64,000 nt of DNA. It comes from Methylonatrum sp040877625 (GTDB lineage Bacteria; Pseudomonadota; Gammaproteobacteria; Nitrococcales; Aquisalimonadaceae). The notes under the pieces are model-generated. The model was given only the letters and a program-made list of their open reading frames with translations, searched no databases and was not told where the DNA came from. This document shows positions 1-7,263 of this stretch, piece by piece. Made by a program: the position numbers and the translations under genes. Numbering within the stretch: the first letter of the stretch is position 1; each line of letters starts with the position of its first letter. The DNA is taken from NCBI GenBank assembly GCA_040877625.1, contig JBBDNK010000044.1, positions 62,001 to 126,000 on the forward strand. Reading direction: 5' to 3'.

Positions 1-129
1 CCTGGAGAGCCGTTGGAGCTCGCCGCGATCGAAGCGGCCGCCGTGGGTCTCGCACGTCCGCAGCTCCGGCAGCGCCGACTTGATGCCGGCGGTGATCGCC
101 TCGCGGGCGGTGTAAAGGTCGCCGCTCAC
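1..129 (-). CDS. Mu gp37-like protein (DUF1834), 5' part only
   Basis: Partial gene running off the left edge. It starts with GTG in a GTGA overlap with the stop of the gpG-like gene. The 43 visible residues (MSGDLYTAREAITAGIKSAL onward, then LRTCETHGGRFDRGEL) match the beginning of the DUF1834/gp37 family, which has an amphipathic helix followed by an H/Y-G-G-x-F/D motif. In Mu, gp37 is a tail or head-tail component of uncertain role encoded just before the tail sheath genes. Position next to gp36 and gpG homologues agrees. Confidence 0.72.
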   Translation of the reverse strand, partial: MSGDLYTAREAITAGIKSALPELRTCETHGGRFDRGELQRLSR

Positions 130-593
130 CGCTGCAGCCTCCGCATGTGATCGTCCAGCCAGTTCTCAACGATGCCGTCCATGTCAGCGAGGTTCTCGTC
201 CGAGAGCCCGAGGTATTCACGGGCCGGGATGCCGGCCGGGCCCGCGGGCATATCCGGTGTGCCGCCCTCCTGGTGAATGGCGGCGTAGATCAGGTTGCTG
301 CCCCACTCGGCGTAGTCGTCGCCGGCGCCGCTGGTCATGCTGTCCAGCAGATCGCCTTCGCCCTGCAGCAGGGACTGACCGCCGTGGCGGCCGCGGGCGT
401 AGGCCGGGGACCACGCCGCCCAGGGCGTGCCGTCCGGGGCGGTCTTCTCCTCCTGGATGCGCCGGCGGGTCTGGGACTCGCCCTCGGCGGCGAGGTCGCC
501 CATGAGCGCGGCACGCTCGGCACGGCCGAGCCGGTTGATGCGCTCGACCAGGCCCTCGATGCCGCTGGTGTCGACGCGCAGGCCGATGCTCAT
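126..593 (-). CDS. Phage virion morphogenesis protein (Mu gpG / phage tail S family)
   Basis: 155 residues, the usual length of the gpG/gpS family (PF05069). The family acts in tail-end completion and head-tail joining. Visible family features are the long helical N-terminus with an RRI(Q/x)EEK segment, the DGTPWAAWSPAYARGR motif near residues 53-68, and the C-terminal IPAREYLGLSDENLADM segment near 121-137. It overlaps the gp36 homologue by 4 bases upstream and the gp37 homologue downstream. In Mu the gpG gene lies between F and I; here it sits after gp36, an arrangement found in other Mu-like phages. Confidence 0.88.
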   Translation of the reverse strand: MSIGLRVDTSGIEGLVERINRLGRAERAALMGDLAAEGESQTRRRIQEEKTAPDGTPWAAWSPAYARGRHGGQSLLQGEGDLLDSMTSGAGDDYAEWGSNLIYAAIHQEGGTPDMPAGPAGIPAREYLGLSDENLADMDGIVENWLDDHMRRLQR

Positions 594-1012
594 GTCAGCC
601 TCCGCATTGAACGCCGGTTAAACCGGCGTTTCTCGCTGCTAATGTGCACCGCGCCGTTGGCGGAGACCGGCGGATCCGGCAAGCCCAGGCTGACCTCGCC
701 CCTGGCCATGCGGGCGAGCAGCGCCACGGCATCCTTGTAGCGCTGGCGGCGCTCCTCGCTGATGACGTCGGCGGTGGCCTCGACGCGGAAGAGCGCGATA
801 TCCACGGCCAGCCGCACCAGCACATCCGGCACGACGGCGAGCGGCAGCGCGTACTTGGCGGCGAGGTAGGTGTCGATCTCGGCGTCGGCATCTGCCAGCG
901 CCTGATCGACGGCCTCGCTGTCGACCTGCCCATCACCGTCGCGGTCGGCCGCCAGGAGCAGAACGTCCTGGCCATAGCGGTCGATGATGTTCTGCTGCGT
1001 CGCGTAGGGCAC
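590..1012 (-). CDS. Mu gp36-like head-tail protein (DUF1320)
   Basis: 140 residues beginning MPYATQQNIIDRYG, the hallmark of DUF1320 (gp36/gp436 family), followed by paired helices (DADAEIDTYLAAKYALPL near residues 41-58, then LVRLAVDIALFRV). The fold resembles head-tail connector proteins of tailed phages, so a neck role is likely but inferred. Its stop overlaps the start of the gpG-like gene by 4 bases, which suggests translational coupling. It is separated by 3 bases from the FluMu-type gene upstream. Confidence 0.87.
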   Translation of the reverse strand: MPYATQQNIIDRYGQDVLLLAADRDGDGQVDSEAVDQALADADAEIDTYLAAKYALPLAVVPDVLVRLAVDIALFRVEATADVISEERRQRYKDAVALLARMARGEVSLGLPDPPVSANGAVHISSEKRRFNRRSMRRLT

Positions 1013-1015
1013 GGG

Positions 1016-1453
1016 CTAGTCCTCGGCCTCTTCGGTGTCTTCGGCGACCATGAGCACCGGATCGTTCTTGATGGCCTTGATCTGGTCTTCGGTCAGATCC
1101 GACTCCCGCACCACCGTCACGCCGCGGCCGAATGCGATGCCGGCGCGCCGGAAATGCGGACGCCTGGCGGTCACCCGCAGCACCTTCCCGGCACTGCGCT
1201 TCGCTGCCTTCGACGGCTTGGCGGCCTCCGGCGCGGCGGGCGCCTGAGTCGTCGCCGCCGACGGCTTGTCCGTCGCGGACGGTGTCTCGACCGGCGCCTG
1301 GGCGGTCTGCGCCTCCGGCGTGCCCGGTGCGGCGGGGGGGGACGGCTTCTCGGCCGGGGACTGATTGCCCCCGGCCCTGGCTGCGGCCGGCACCTGGGCA
1401 TGGCCCTTCTTGGCGCCGGCCTTCGGATCGGTCTTCTTCGGGGTCTGAGCCAC
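1016..1453 (-). CDS. Mu gp35-like protein with FluMu N-terminal-type domain
   Basis: 145 residues, starting with GTG behind a GGAG ribosome site (about 8 bases spacing). Residues 1 to about 90 are low complexity and rich in Ala, Pro, Lys and Thr. Residues about 92-145 form the small conserved domain (LRVTARRPHFRRAGIAFGR, then LTEDQIKAIKNDPVLMV) known from FluMu/HI1506 and Mu gp35. The function is unknown; in Mu it lies between the capsid and neck genes. The domain usually sits near the N-terminus, so the long disordered extension is unusual. Confidence 0.8.
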   Translation of the reverse strand: MAQTPKKTDPKAGAKKGHAQVPAAARAGGNQSPAEKPSPPAAPGTPEAQTAQAPVETPSATDKPSAATTQAPAAPEAAKPSKAAKRSAGKVLRVTARRPHFRRAGIAFGRGVTVVRESDLTEDQIKAIKNDPVLMVAEDTEEAED

Positions 1454-1519
1454 GGTGTGGTCTCCTCTGATTGCCTGCCTGGCCGGGGTGAGTAGGCGGC
1501 CCCGGCCTTGTCAGCCTCT

Positions 1520-1547
1520 GGCGTTACCCGCCGCCCCGGGTAACGCC
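1520..1547 (-). terminator. Stem-loop after major capsid gene
   Basis: GGCGTTACCC and GGGTAACGCC form a perfect 10-bp stem with an 8-base loop, 32 bases past the capsid stop codon. There is no T tract, so it may be a weak or Rho-assisted terminator or an RNA-stability element that keeps capsid mRNA in excess of the downstream neck genes. Confidence 0.5.
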
Positions 1548-1578
1548 TTCATCGACTTTCAGCGGTGGCGTGTCCGGA

Positions 1579-2499
1579 TCAGCCGGCGCCGGTGCTCCCA
1601 AAGCTCATCTGCCAGAAGGCATAGCCGCCGGCGGCGCGGGCCTCGGCGCCGAAGCGGAACTTCTTGCGCATGAACACGTTGTCCGAGGTGGCATCCGTCT
1701 GCTGGACGAACACCGGCTTCTTGCGTTCCTGGTAGACGAATGGCTTCACCGGCCGGCTGGTCACGTGCAGGAACCAGGCGGTGTCGGAGGTCAGTCGCGG
1801 GTTGACCAGCAGCTTCGCGGTGCCCTTGTAGGGGTTGGGGGATTCATCCGCGAGCTTGGCGTTCTCCACGATCATGCGGCCAACGTCTTCCAGGGCAGGC
1901 GGCACTTCCAGGGTGTCCGGCATCAGACCGAGCGGGCGGCCCTCGTCGTCGGTCATCTTCATGATGGCCGTGCGGGCCTCGCCATAGCTGGCCTTGACTT
2001 CCGCCTGGGTGGCGTTCGACAGCGCCGCGGTGCCCTTGTTGGAGACGCTGACCGTGCCGCCTGCCCCATTACCCACCGGATGGTCGGTGTCGTAGAAGTT
2101 CTGGCCGTCGTAGCAGGGGTTGGTGAACGCGCCGTTCTTGAGATCCGCCACGATCTCGTCGGGGAGCTGCTTGGCGCTGAAGGCCGCATCCTGCGACATC
2201 GGCGCGTAGATGCCGAGGTTGTCGTCCTCGATATCGTTGCGGTCCACTTCGACCGTGGCCTCGAAATCATCGTTGACCACGGTGTAGCCGTGGGCTTCCA
2301 GCGCCTTCAAAACCTTGTCGCCGATCCACTTGCGCATGCGCGGGAACCGGCCGAGCCAGTTGTAGTTGTTCTGGCTAGAGCCCGAGGGCACCAGCATGGC
2401 GGTCTGCTGCCACTGGCTCTCGGCGGCCTCGAAGGCTTTGTTAAAGGTGGTCTTCAGATTCAGGAAGACCGCTTCAAGCGTTGATTTGTTGATCAGCAT
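1579..2499 (-). CDS. Major capsid protein (Mu gpT-like)
   Basis: 306 residues, matching Mu gpT (about 305). The N-terminus (LINKSTLEAVFLNLKTTFNK) and the segments NYNWLGRFPRMRKWIGDK near 46-63 and YDTDHPVGN near 136-144 are diagnostic of the Mu gpT capsid family, which builds the icosahedral shell. It is followed by a strong stem-loop and preceded by a small decoration-type gene and the protease/scaffold gene, the normal head-gene order. The start is an ATG with AGAGG upstream. Confidence 0.95.
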   Translation of the reverse strand: MLINKSTLEAVFLNLKTTFNKAFEAAESQWQQTAMLVPSGSSQNNYNWLGRFPRMRKWIGDKVLKALEAHGYTVVNDDFEATVEVDRNDIEDDNLGIYAPMSQDAAFSAKQLPDEIVADLKNGAFTNPCYDGQNFYDTDHPVGNGAGGTVSVSNKGTAALSNATQAEVKASYGEARTAIMKMTDDEGRPLGLMPDTLEVPPALEDVGRMIVENAKLADESPNPYKGTAKLLVNPRLTSDTAWFLHVTSRPVKPFVYQERKKPVFVQQTDATSDNVFMRKKFRFGAEARAAGGYAFWQMSFGSTGAG

Positions 2500-2532
2500 C
2501 GTCGTGCTACCTCTGGTCTGAGCGGCGGGGGT

Positions 2533-2934
2533 TTACTGCACCCAGACGCCGTCGTCGTCGATCTGGATGACGGTGCCGGCCGCCGAGCGGGCGCCGGTGT
2601 TGTCCGTGGCCGAGACCGTCTCGTCATCCTCGATGAAACAGGTCTGACCCAGACCGGCCTGGTCGATGGGGTCGGTGCCGGAATTGGCCCACTTGAAGGC
2701 TTTGCCCCGGCGAACCCTGACGCTGACGTCTCCGTCGTCACCATCGGCGTTGTCCACGTGCTCCTCGGCCCGGCCCAGGTACGTCACGTCATCGGCTTCC
2801 GAGCCGGGCGCGGCGTAGCCGGTGGCGTCAGCGACCACCAGGGAACCGGCGAAGATCTCCACGCCGGCAGCGACCGGGACGGCAACCAGCTCGCCGTCCT
2901 GCATGGGGGTGTTGCGATCCTTGTTCAGAGGCAT
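2533..2934 (-). CDS. Probable head decoration (capsid-cement-like) protein
   Basis: 133 residues, acidic and beta-rich, beginning MPLNKDRNTPMQDGELVAVP. The pattern of repeated V-A-G-V-x-I-x-x-G-S-L-V-V and a later YLGRAEE segment resembles DUF2190-type capsid cement proteins that coat phage heads. The match is from overall pattern and place (between protease/scaffold and major capsid), not from a strict motif, so the role is inferred. A GGAGAG ribosome site precedes the ATG. Confidence 0.55.
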   Translation of the reverse strand: MPLNKDRNTPMQDGELVAVPVAAGVEIFAGSLVVADATGYAAPGSEADDVTYLGRAEEHVDNADGDDGDVSVRVRRGKAFKWANSGTDPIDQAGLGQTCFIEDDETVSATDNTGARSAAGTVIQIDDDGVWVQ

Positions 2935-2961
2935 GTCGTTACTCTCCGTCGCTCAGCCGGG

Positions 2962-3990
2962 TTACGCCTGGCCGTACTTCTGGATGTCTTCGGCGCTGTT
3001 GCCGAACATGGCCGCGACCGCCTGCTGCTCGCCGTTCAGGGCCTTGCCCTTGCCGGCCTCGGGGTCGCGATCGTCGAGGTCCGTGGCGTCGCCCACGGTG
3101 GGGGCGGCTTTCACGTACTCCTGGAAGCGCTCCAGCCCGCCGTCCTGGCGGCACTGTGCCTTGTGGTACTCAGCGGTGGCCGGCGTGATCTTGCCCGCCT
3201 TCAACGCGGCGTTAATCGCGCTGTCGATCTCGCCGTCCAGGCGGGTCTTCTCCTGTTCCGCGAGCTTGGTCTCGGCGTTGGTGGCCCGCTCCAGCGCCTT
3301 GTCGTAGTCCCCACGCGGAACGAACTTCTCCAGCGACGGGTTCTCGGCACGGTTGCGGGCGGTCTGCAGGTCGCCCTGCGTGGAGTTGATCGCGGCCACG
3401 GCATCGTCCGCGGTGGCATCGTCCTTCAGGCCCAGGGCCTTCAAAATCGCTTCGGGCAGTTTCACGGCATCCTCCGGATCGGTCGTCAGATCGGCGCTGT
3501 CGCCCCGGTTCAGGGCGGTGAGGTGGAGATTCGGGCTGTTGGTGAGCCCCGCTGAGGTGAGCGCCAGAATGCGCCGGGACATCTTGTCGAACAGGAACAC
3601 CGGCGAGAGGTAGCGGTATTCGCGGTTGGCGACGGCCACGCGGCCGCGCGGTGTCCATTCCACCTGGCCCCAGATCGCGCCGGCGCGGTTTTCCAACGCG
3701 GTGATCCAGGCGGCCGCCGGGGCATCCTCGCCCCGGGGGGCGCGGATCTCGGTGGCGTGCTCCCAGTCGAGGGGGATATCCCGCCCCGATGTGCGGCTGC
3801 GGGCGATGAGCTCATCGGGCTGGTCGTTGAACCACGGACCACGCGTGTCGCGGCCGCGGACCTCGCCGGCGGGGATGAGCTCCACCCACTCGGGCACGCT
3901 GCCGTCTTCGGGCAGCTGCACATTGAGCGCGACCACCGGGTGAGCGGTGGCCGCGTGGCAGAGAGCGATGGCGGTGCGGTAGTGACGCAT
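2962..3990 (-). CDS. Prohead protease with scaffold tail (Mu gpI-like)
   Basis: 342 residues. The N-terminal half (about 1-165) shows the Mu I-protein family pattern (PF10123): VALNVQLPEDGSVPEWVELIPAGEV near 20-44, DIPLDWEHATE near 72-82 and YRYLSPVF near 125-132. The C-terminal half is helical and charged (EKFVPRGDYDKALERATNAETKLAEQEK), as expected for the internal scaffold (Mu gpZ equivalent). The protease processes the scaffold and capsid during prohead maturation. It is the first gene after a 390-base non-coding stretch that carries a candidate late-promoter dyad, like the PI promoter position of Mu. Confidence 0.9.
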   Translation of the reverse strand: MRHYRTAIALCHAATAHPVVALNVQLPEDGSVPEWVELIPAGEVRGRDTRGPWFNDQPDELIARSRTSGRDIPLDWEHATEIRAPRGEDAPAAAWITALENRAGAIWGQVEWTPRGRVAVANREYRYLSPVFLFDKMSRRILALTSAGLTNSPNLHLTALNRGDSADLTTDPEDAVKLPEAILKALGLKDDATADDAVAAINSTQGDLQTARNRAENPSLEKFVPRGDYDKALERATNAETKLAEQEKTRLDGEIDSAINAALKAGKITPATAEYHKAQCRQDGGLERFQEYVKAAPTVGDATDLDDRDPEAGKGKALNGEQQAVAAMFGNSAEDIQKYGQA

Positions 3991-4383
3991 GCCGCCACCT
4001 TATGCGGCGGCGCCACAGGGGGTGGCCCTGAAACGGTTCAGGCAGGGTGCGGGCGGGGGGAACGCACCGAGGTTACCCCGAGCCGGTCGGCTACCGCAAC
4101 GGCAAACGCCCCTTGCGTGCGCGCCCACCCGTGCCAGACCCCGTTTAAATTCCCGCAGAAACGTTTAACGGTTTCGTACACGGGCGGGACAACCGGTGGA
4201 GAGGGGATCGTCGCTTAGAGCGCCGCATAGTCGGCCGGGCGTGAGTGCGCAGTGGACGGCCAGGGCGCGCACCGTTATGGTAGTCAACAGGCGCACGCGA
4301 CACGGTGACATTCCGCCTGCCGTAGCACACCCCAGCACGGGGTGGAGCGCGATGTGGGGTTCCTGGCGGGCCCCACCGTGCGC
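3991..4383. other. Non-coding stretch between MuF and protease genes (PI-like late promoter region)
   Basis: About 390 bases with no convincing gene. Besides the dyad at 4027-4042 it has a second imperfect dyad, GAAAC/GTTTC with 8 bases between the arms at 4158-4175, lying in a locally AT-richer patch (4140-4180). Close to the protease start is CATAAG (on the minus strand, about 22 bases past the dyad), which could serve as a -10 element. I see no clear terminator after the MuF gene. Confidence 0.6.
4027..4042 (-). promoter_or_regulatory. Candidate late-activator site, copy 1 (PI-like)
   Basis: CCTGAAACGGTTCAGG: 6-bp arms CCTGAA/TTCAGG around 4 bases, 36 bases upstream of the protease start. 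The identical 16 bases recur at 12290-12305 upstream of the holin. Mu C protein and Mor bind dyads upstream of late and middle promoters, and Mu late promoters include one before I and one before lys, which is the arrangement here. Confidence 0.6.
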
Positions 4384-5667
4384 CTACCTCTCCACGCTGC
4401 GCAGCACTCGGCCTTGCCGGCGCATGCGCCGCAGCTCCCGTGCATCGGTGACGTGGAAGCTCACCACGTACAGTCGATCGCCATCTCCAGTACGCTTGAC
4501 CACGGCTTTCCACCAGCGCTCTCCGTGCTGAGCGAATACAGCCGCGCGGCTGTCGTCCTGGCGGATGACAATACCGTCCGCCAGCATGGCGGGCAGGCGC
4601 CGGTAGTCGCCCGCGGTAAGGTCGGTGTGCCGCCGGGCCTGCTTGTCGAACGTCTCCGGCGAGAGCCTTACCAACTGACTGCGGGCGCCGAGGGTGCGCT
4701 GAATATCCCGCGTGAGAACGCCGGCGGGCAGCTCGCCCTGCGGTTGACGCACCCAGTCATCCAGCGAGGGGCCGGCCATGACCTGGCGGGCGGCGGCCTG
4801 GGCGAGATGCTGATCGGCGGTGTCGAGCTTCTGCGTCAGATGCTCGCGGATGACGCGCACGCGATCCTGGCCGGGGTTGCCCGCCCAGGCTGGATCGAGT
4901 CCGGCGTCCACCACCGTCTCCTCTCCGGTGCGCTTGTTGACGAAGCGCCGCGGCCGGCGCGCCGGTGGGTCGGTGCGGACGTCCAGGCGGCGGGTCTGCC
5001 GGCGGCCGGTCGGCAGGCCTGTGGCCGGGTCGGTTTCCTGGGGGGCGTTCGGGTCCTGGGCGCCGTCGCGCCGCAGGCGCTCGGCCTCGCGGCGGCTGAC
5101 CTGGCGCACGTGGCACTTGCAGCCGTAGCCGTTCGGCGGGTAGTGGTCGCGCCACCAGGGGTGGTCCACCGGCAGCAGGGTGCCGGCCCAGCCCACGTGC
5201 TCGGGGCGGTGCTCCTCGGAGGGGCCGAGCAGGTAGAGTAGAAACGGTTGCGTGCCCTTCGAGCGCTGGGCACGCTGCCATTGGCCGGCGGCGCGGGCGG
5301 AGCGCATGTTGGCGCGGTAGATGGTGCGCAGCCGCCGGGGGCTGCCGAGCTGTGCCTCGATCACCTCGCCGGTGACCGGGTCGGTTACCTCGCCGCGACC
5401 CCACCAGCCCTTCTTCTGCAGCGTGGGGGTCAGATCCCTGGCGAATTCTCGGTAAGTCTGGCCGCTTTCCAGCGCCGCCTGGACCGCCGTGCGCATGTCG
5501 TCCAGCAGATCCACTTGCATGGCCTTGGCCACGGTGAAGGCGTGGGCGTGCTCCTCGCGCCAGACGTCCTGGTACGAGAAGCCGACGCGCAGATCCTTGG
5601 CGTTGAAGTAGTCCAGGGCGTCCTTCGGTACCGGGCCCGGTATCCGGGTGGTGGGGCGGCGGGCCAC
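4384..5667 (-). CDS. MuF-type minor head protein with C-terminal nuclease-like domain
   Basis: 427 residues. The N-terminal part (about 20-200) is the Mu gpF/SPP1 gp7 family, ending in the typical motif DHPWWRDHYPPNGYGCKCHV (168-187), where the paired Cys and His are conserved. The protein is a minor head component near the portal, probably ejected with DNA. Residues about 315-420 (RLSPETFDKQARRH, then DYRRLPAMLADG and WWKAVVKRTGDGDRLYVVSF) match the pattern of the phage Barnase-EndoU-ColicinE5/D-RelE-like nuclease domains found fused to MuF proteins. Nuclease activity is inferred from that family. It lies 3 bases after the portal gene. Confidence 0.87.
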   Translation of the reverse strand: MARRPTTRIPGPVPKDALDYFNAKDLRVGFSYQDVWREEHAHAFTVAKAMQVDLLDDMRTAVQAALESGQTYREFARDLTPTLQKKGWWGRGEVTDPVTGEVIEAQLGSPRRLRTIYRANMRSARAAGQWQRAQRSKGTQPFLLYLLGPSEEHRPEHVGWAGTLLPVDHPWWRDHYPPNGYGCKCHVRQVSRREAERLRRDGAQDPNAPQETDPATGLPTGRRQTRRLDVRTDPPARRPRRFVNKRTGEETVVDAGLDPAWAGNPGQDRVRVIREHLTQKLDTADQHLAQAAARQVMAGPSLDDWVRQPQGELPAGVLTRDIQRTLGARSQLVRLSPETFDKQARRHTDLTAGDYRRLPAMLADGIVIRQDDSRAAVFAQHGERWWKAVVKRTGDGDRLYVVSFHVTDARELRRMRRQGRVLRSVER

Positions 5668-5670
5668 GGC

Positions 5671-7263
5671 TTACTCCACCTCGTCGGTGGCGTCGCCCAG
5701 ACCGCGCGCCTTGAAGGTGCCGGCGGCGAGCCGGCGCACGAGCGCGTCGCTGTCCATCTCCTCGAGCAGCGCGGGCAACCCGGCCAGGAACTCCTCGAAA
5801 GAGCCTGCGCGCTCGGCGAGCTGGCGGACGGGATCGGCGCTGCCCTCCATCTGCTCTTCCCACTCGGAGGTCTCCTCGTCGACGAGCTCCTCGATGGCGT
5901 CATCGGGCGGTTCTTCGCGGTTGTGGGCCTTGCCGCAGCTGGGGCAGTCGCGCTGGGCACGGTTGAGTGCCGGTGGTGCCGGTGGTGCCGGTGGTGCCGG
6001 TGGTGCGGCCTGGGCCAGCAGCACGGCGCCTTCCTCCGGATCCGGGACGCCGAACTTGTCCCGCGCCCAGCTGGCCTCGACACCGAGGCCGAGCGGGACC
6101 ATCTTCTCCAGGGCGTCGGACAGCGCAGCCAGGTCCTCCGGTTCACGCACCGGGAACAGCACGCGGGGGTAGGCGCGCTGCGGACCGTAGTTGAGGTCCA
6201 CGAAAGGCCGCACCAGGTGGCGGCTGATGGTGTCGCCGATCTGGCCGGCGTCGGCCTTCTGAATATCCCGGCGGACTTCGTCCTGGGCGTCGTCGGAGCC
6301 GAGACGGCCCGGCGTGCCTTCGGTGGTGGCCACCTGGCCGAGGATGGCCTTGGAGAGCTGGCGATCCATGAACTGCGCCAGGCGCTCGAACAGCTCAGCG
6401 GCGCCCTGGCGGTTGCCGGCCTCCTGGAATTCGATCCGCATGGACTCCGGCAGCACGGCGGCGGCATCGGTACCGAGGTTGGCCACGGCACTGATGAGCG
6501 TCTGGATGTCGGATGGCGAGGCGTTCGGTCCGTAACGGCCGATGCGCAGCGGCATGCCGAACACCTCCGCGAACGCCACCCAGTCCGTGATGCCGTAGGC
6601 CTTGCACATGTAAGTCACCGCGGCCAGCCGCGCGAAGCCACGACGCACGGGCACCCCGCTCTTGATGCGCGGGGTGTGCACGATGAACTTGTACGCCGGC
6701 AGCGGTACGCCGTTGAACGCATCCTTCTCGTCGAGCAGGCGCAGGGTGCGGCCGTCCTCGATGTCGAAGCGGAAGTGGCGCTGATCTCGCCACAGGTAGT
6801 CGGCCGGCCACCATTGCCGCCCGGACCGGTCCCACATGATCTCCACGGCGGAGAAGCCCTTGCCCAGGGCGTCCATGCTGTCGTCCACGGCGACGCCGAA
6901 CTCCGGCCGGCGGACCAGCTCGCGCACGGCGTCGGCGATCTCCACATCCCGGGCATCGTCGCTCGCGGCCTCGACGGTGGGCTCCAGGCCGCCGACGGCG
7001 AGCTTGCGGGTGGCCAGCACACTGAAGTAGTGGAGGTCGCGCTCCTCCATCTCCATTGCCAGGGTCAGGAAGTCCTGATGCTCGCCCTGAACGGCGGCGT
7101 TCAGTAGCGCGGCCAGGCGATCCGGATCCAGCCCGGAGGCCACGGTGCGGGCGTCCCAGAGCTGGCGCACGCCGGTGAGTGAGGGCGCGGCCACCTCGCG
7201 GGTGAGCTCGGCTTTGCGGATGGGCCGGCCGTTCGGCCCGAGGATGCGGCTGTCTTCGGCCAT
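5671..7263 (-). CDS. Portal protein (Mu gp29-like, DUF935)
   Basis: 530 residues, the usual length for DUF935 portals. Diagnostic segments include DFLTLAMEMEERDLHYFSVLATRK near 64-87, MDALGKGFSAVEIMWDR near 130-146 and GITDWVAFAEVFGMPLRIGRYG near 224-245. It forms the dodecameric channel for DNA at one head vertex. An Ala-Pro-Pro repeat near residue 430 is encoded by a tandem DNA repeat, and just after it is a CPSCGKAH segment with a possible metal-binding Cys pair. The ATG overlaps the stop of the terminase gene. Confidence 0.93.
   Translation of the reverse strand: MAEDSRILGPNGRPIRKAELTREVAAPSLTGVRQLWDARTVASGLDPDRLAALLNAAVQGEHQDFLTLAMEMEERDLHYFSVLATRKLAVGGLEPTVEAASDDARDVEIADAVRELVRRPEFGVAVDDSMDALGKGFSAVEIMWDRSGRQWWPADYLWRDQRHFRFDIEDGRTLRLLDEKDAFNGVPLPAYKFIVHTPRIKSGVPVRRGFARLAAVTYMCKAYGITDWVAFAEVFGMPLRIGRYGPNASPSDIQTLISAVANLGTDAAAVLPESMRIEFQEAGNRQGAAELFERLAQFMDRQLSKAILGQVATTEGTPGRLGSDDAQDEVRRDIQKADAGQIGDTISRHLVRPFVDLNYGPQRAYPRVLFPVREPEDLAALSDALEKMVPLGLGVEASWARDKFGVPDPEEGAVLLAQAAPPAPPAPPAPPALNRAQRDCPSCGKAHNREEPPDDAIEELVDEETSEWEEQMEGSADPVRQLAERAGSFEEFLAGLPALLEEMDSDALVRRLAAGTFKARGLGDATDEVE
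5969..6004. repeat. Tandem 9-bp repeat inside portal gene
   Basis: Four exact head-to-tail copies of GCCGGTGGT, giving an Ala-Pro-Pro run in the portal protein. Copy number can change in frame by slippage, so it marks a tolerated flexible linker. Confidence 0.9.

Noticed and set aside
5969..6004. Tandem repeat as a regulatory or CRISPR-like array
   Set aside because: It is four copies of 9 bp in frame inside the portal gene, coding an Ala-Pro-Pro linker; no spacers.
5248..7107. 619-codon + strand open frame across the portal gene
   Set aside because: Mirror of a well-supported portal gene, with no ribosome site and shadow-type composition.
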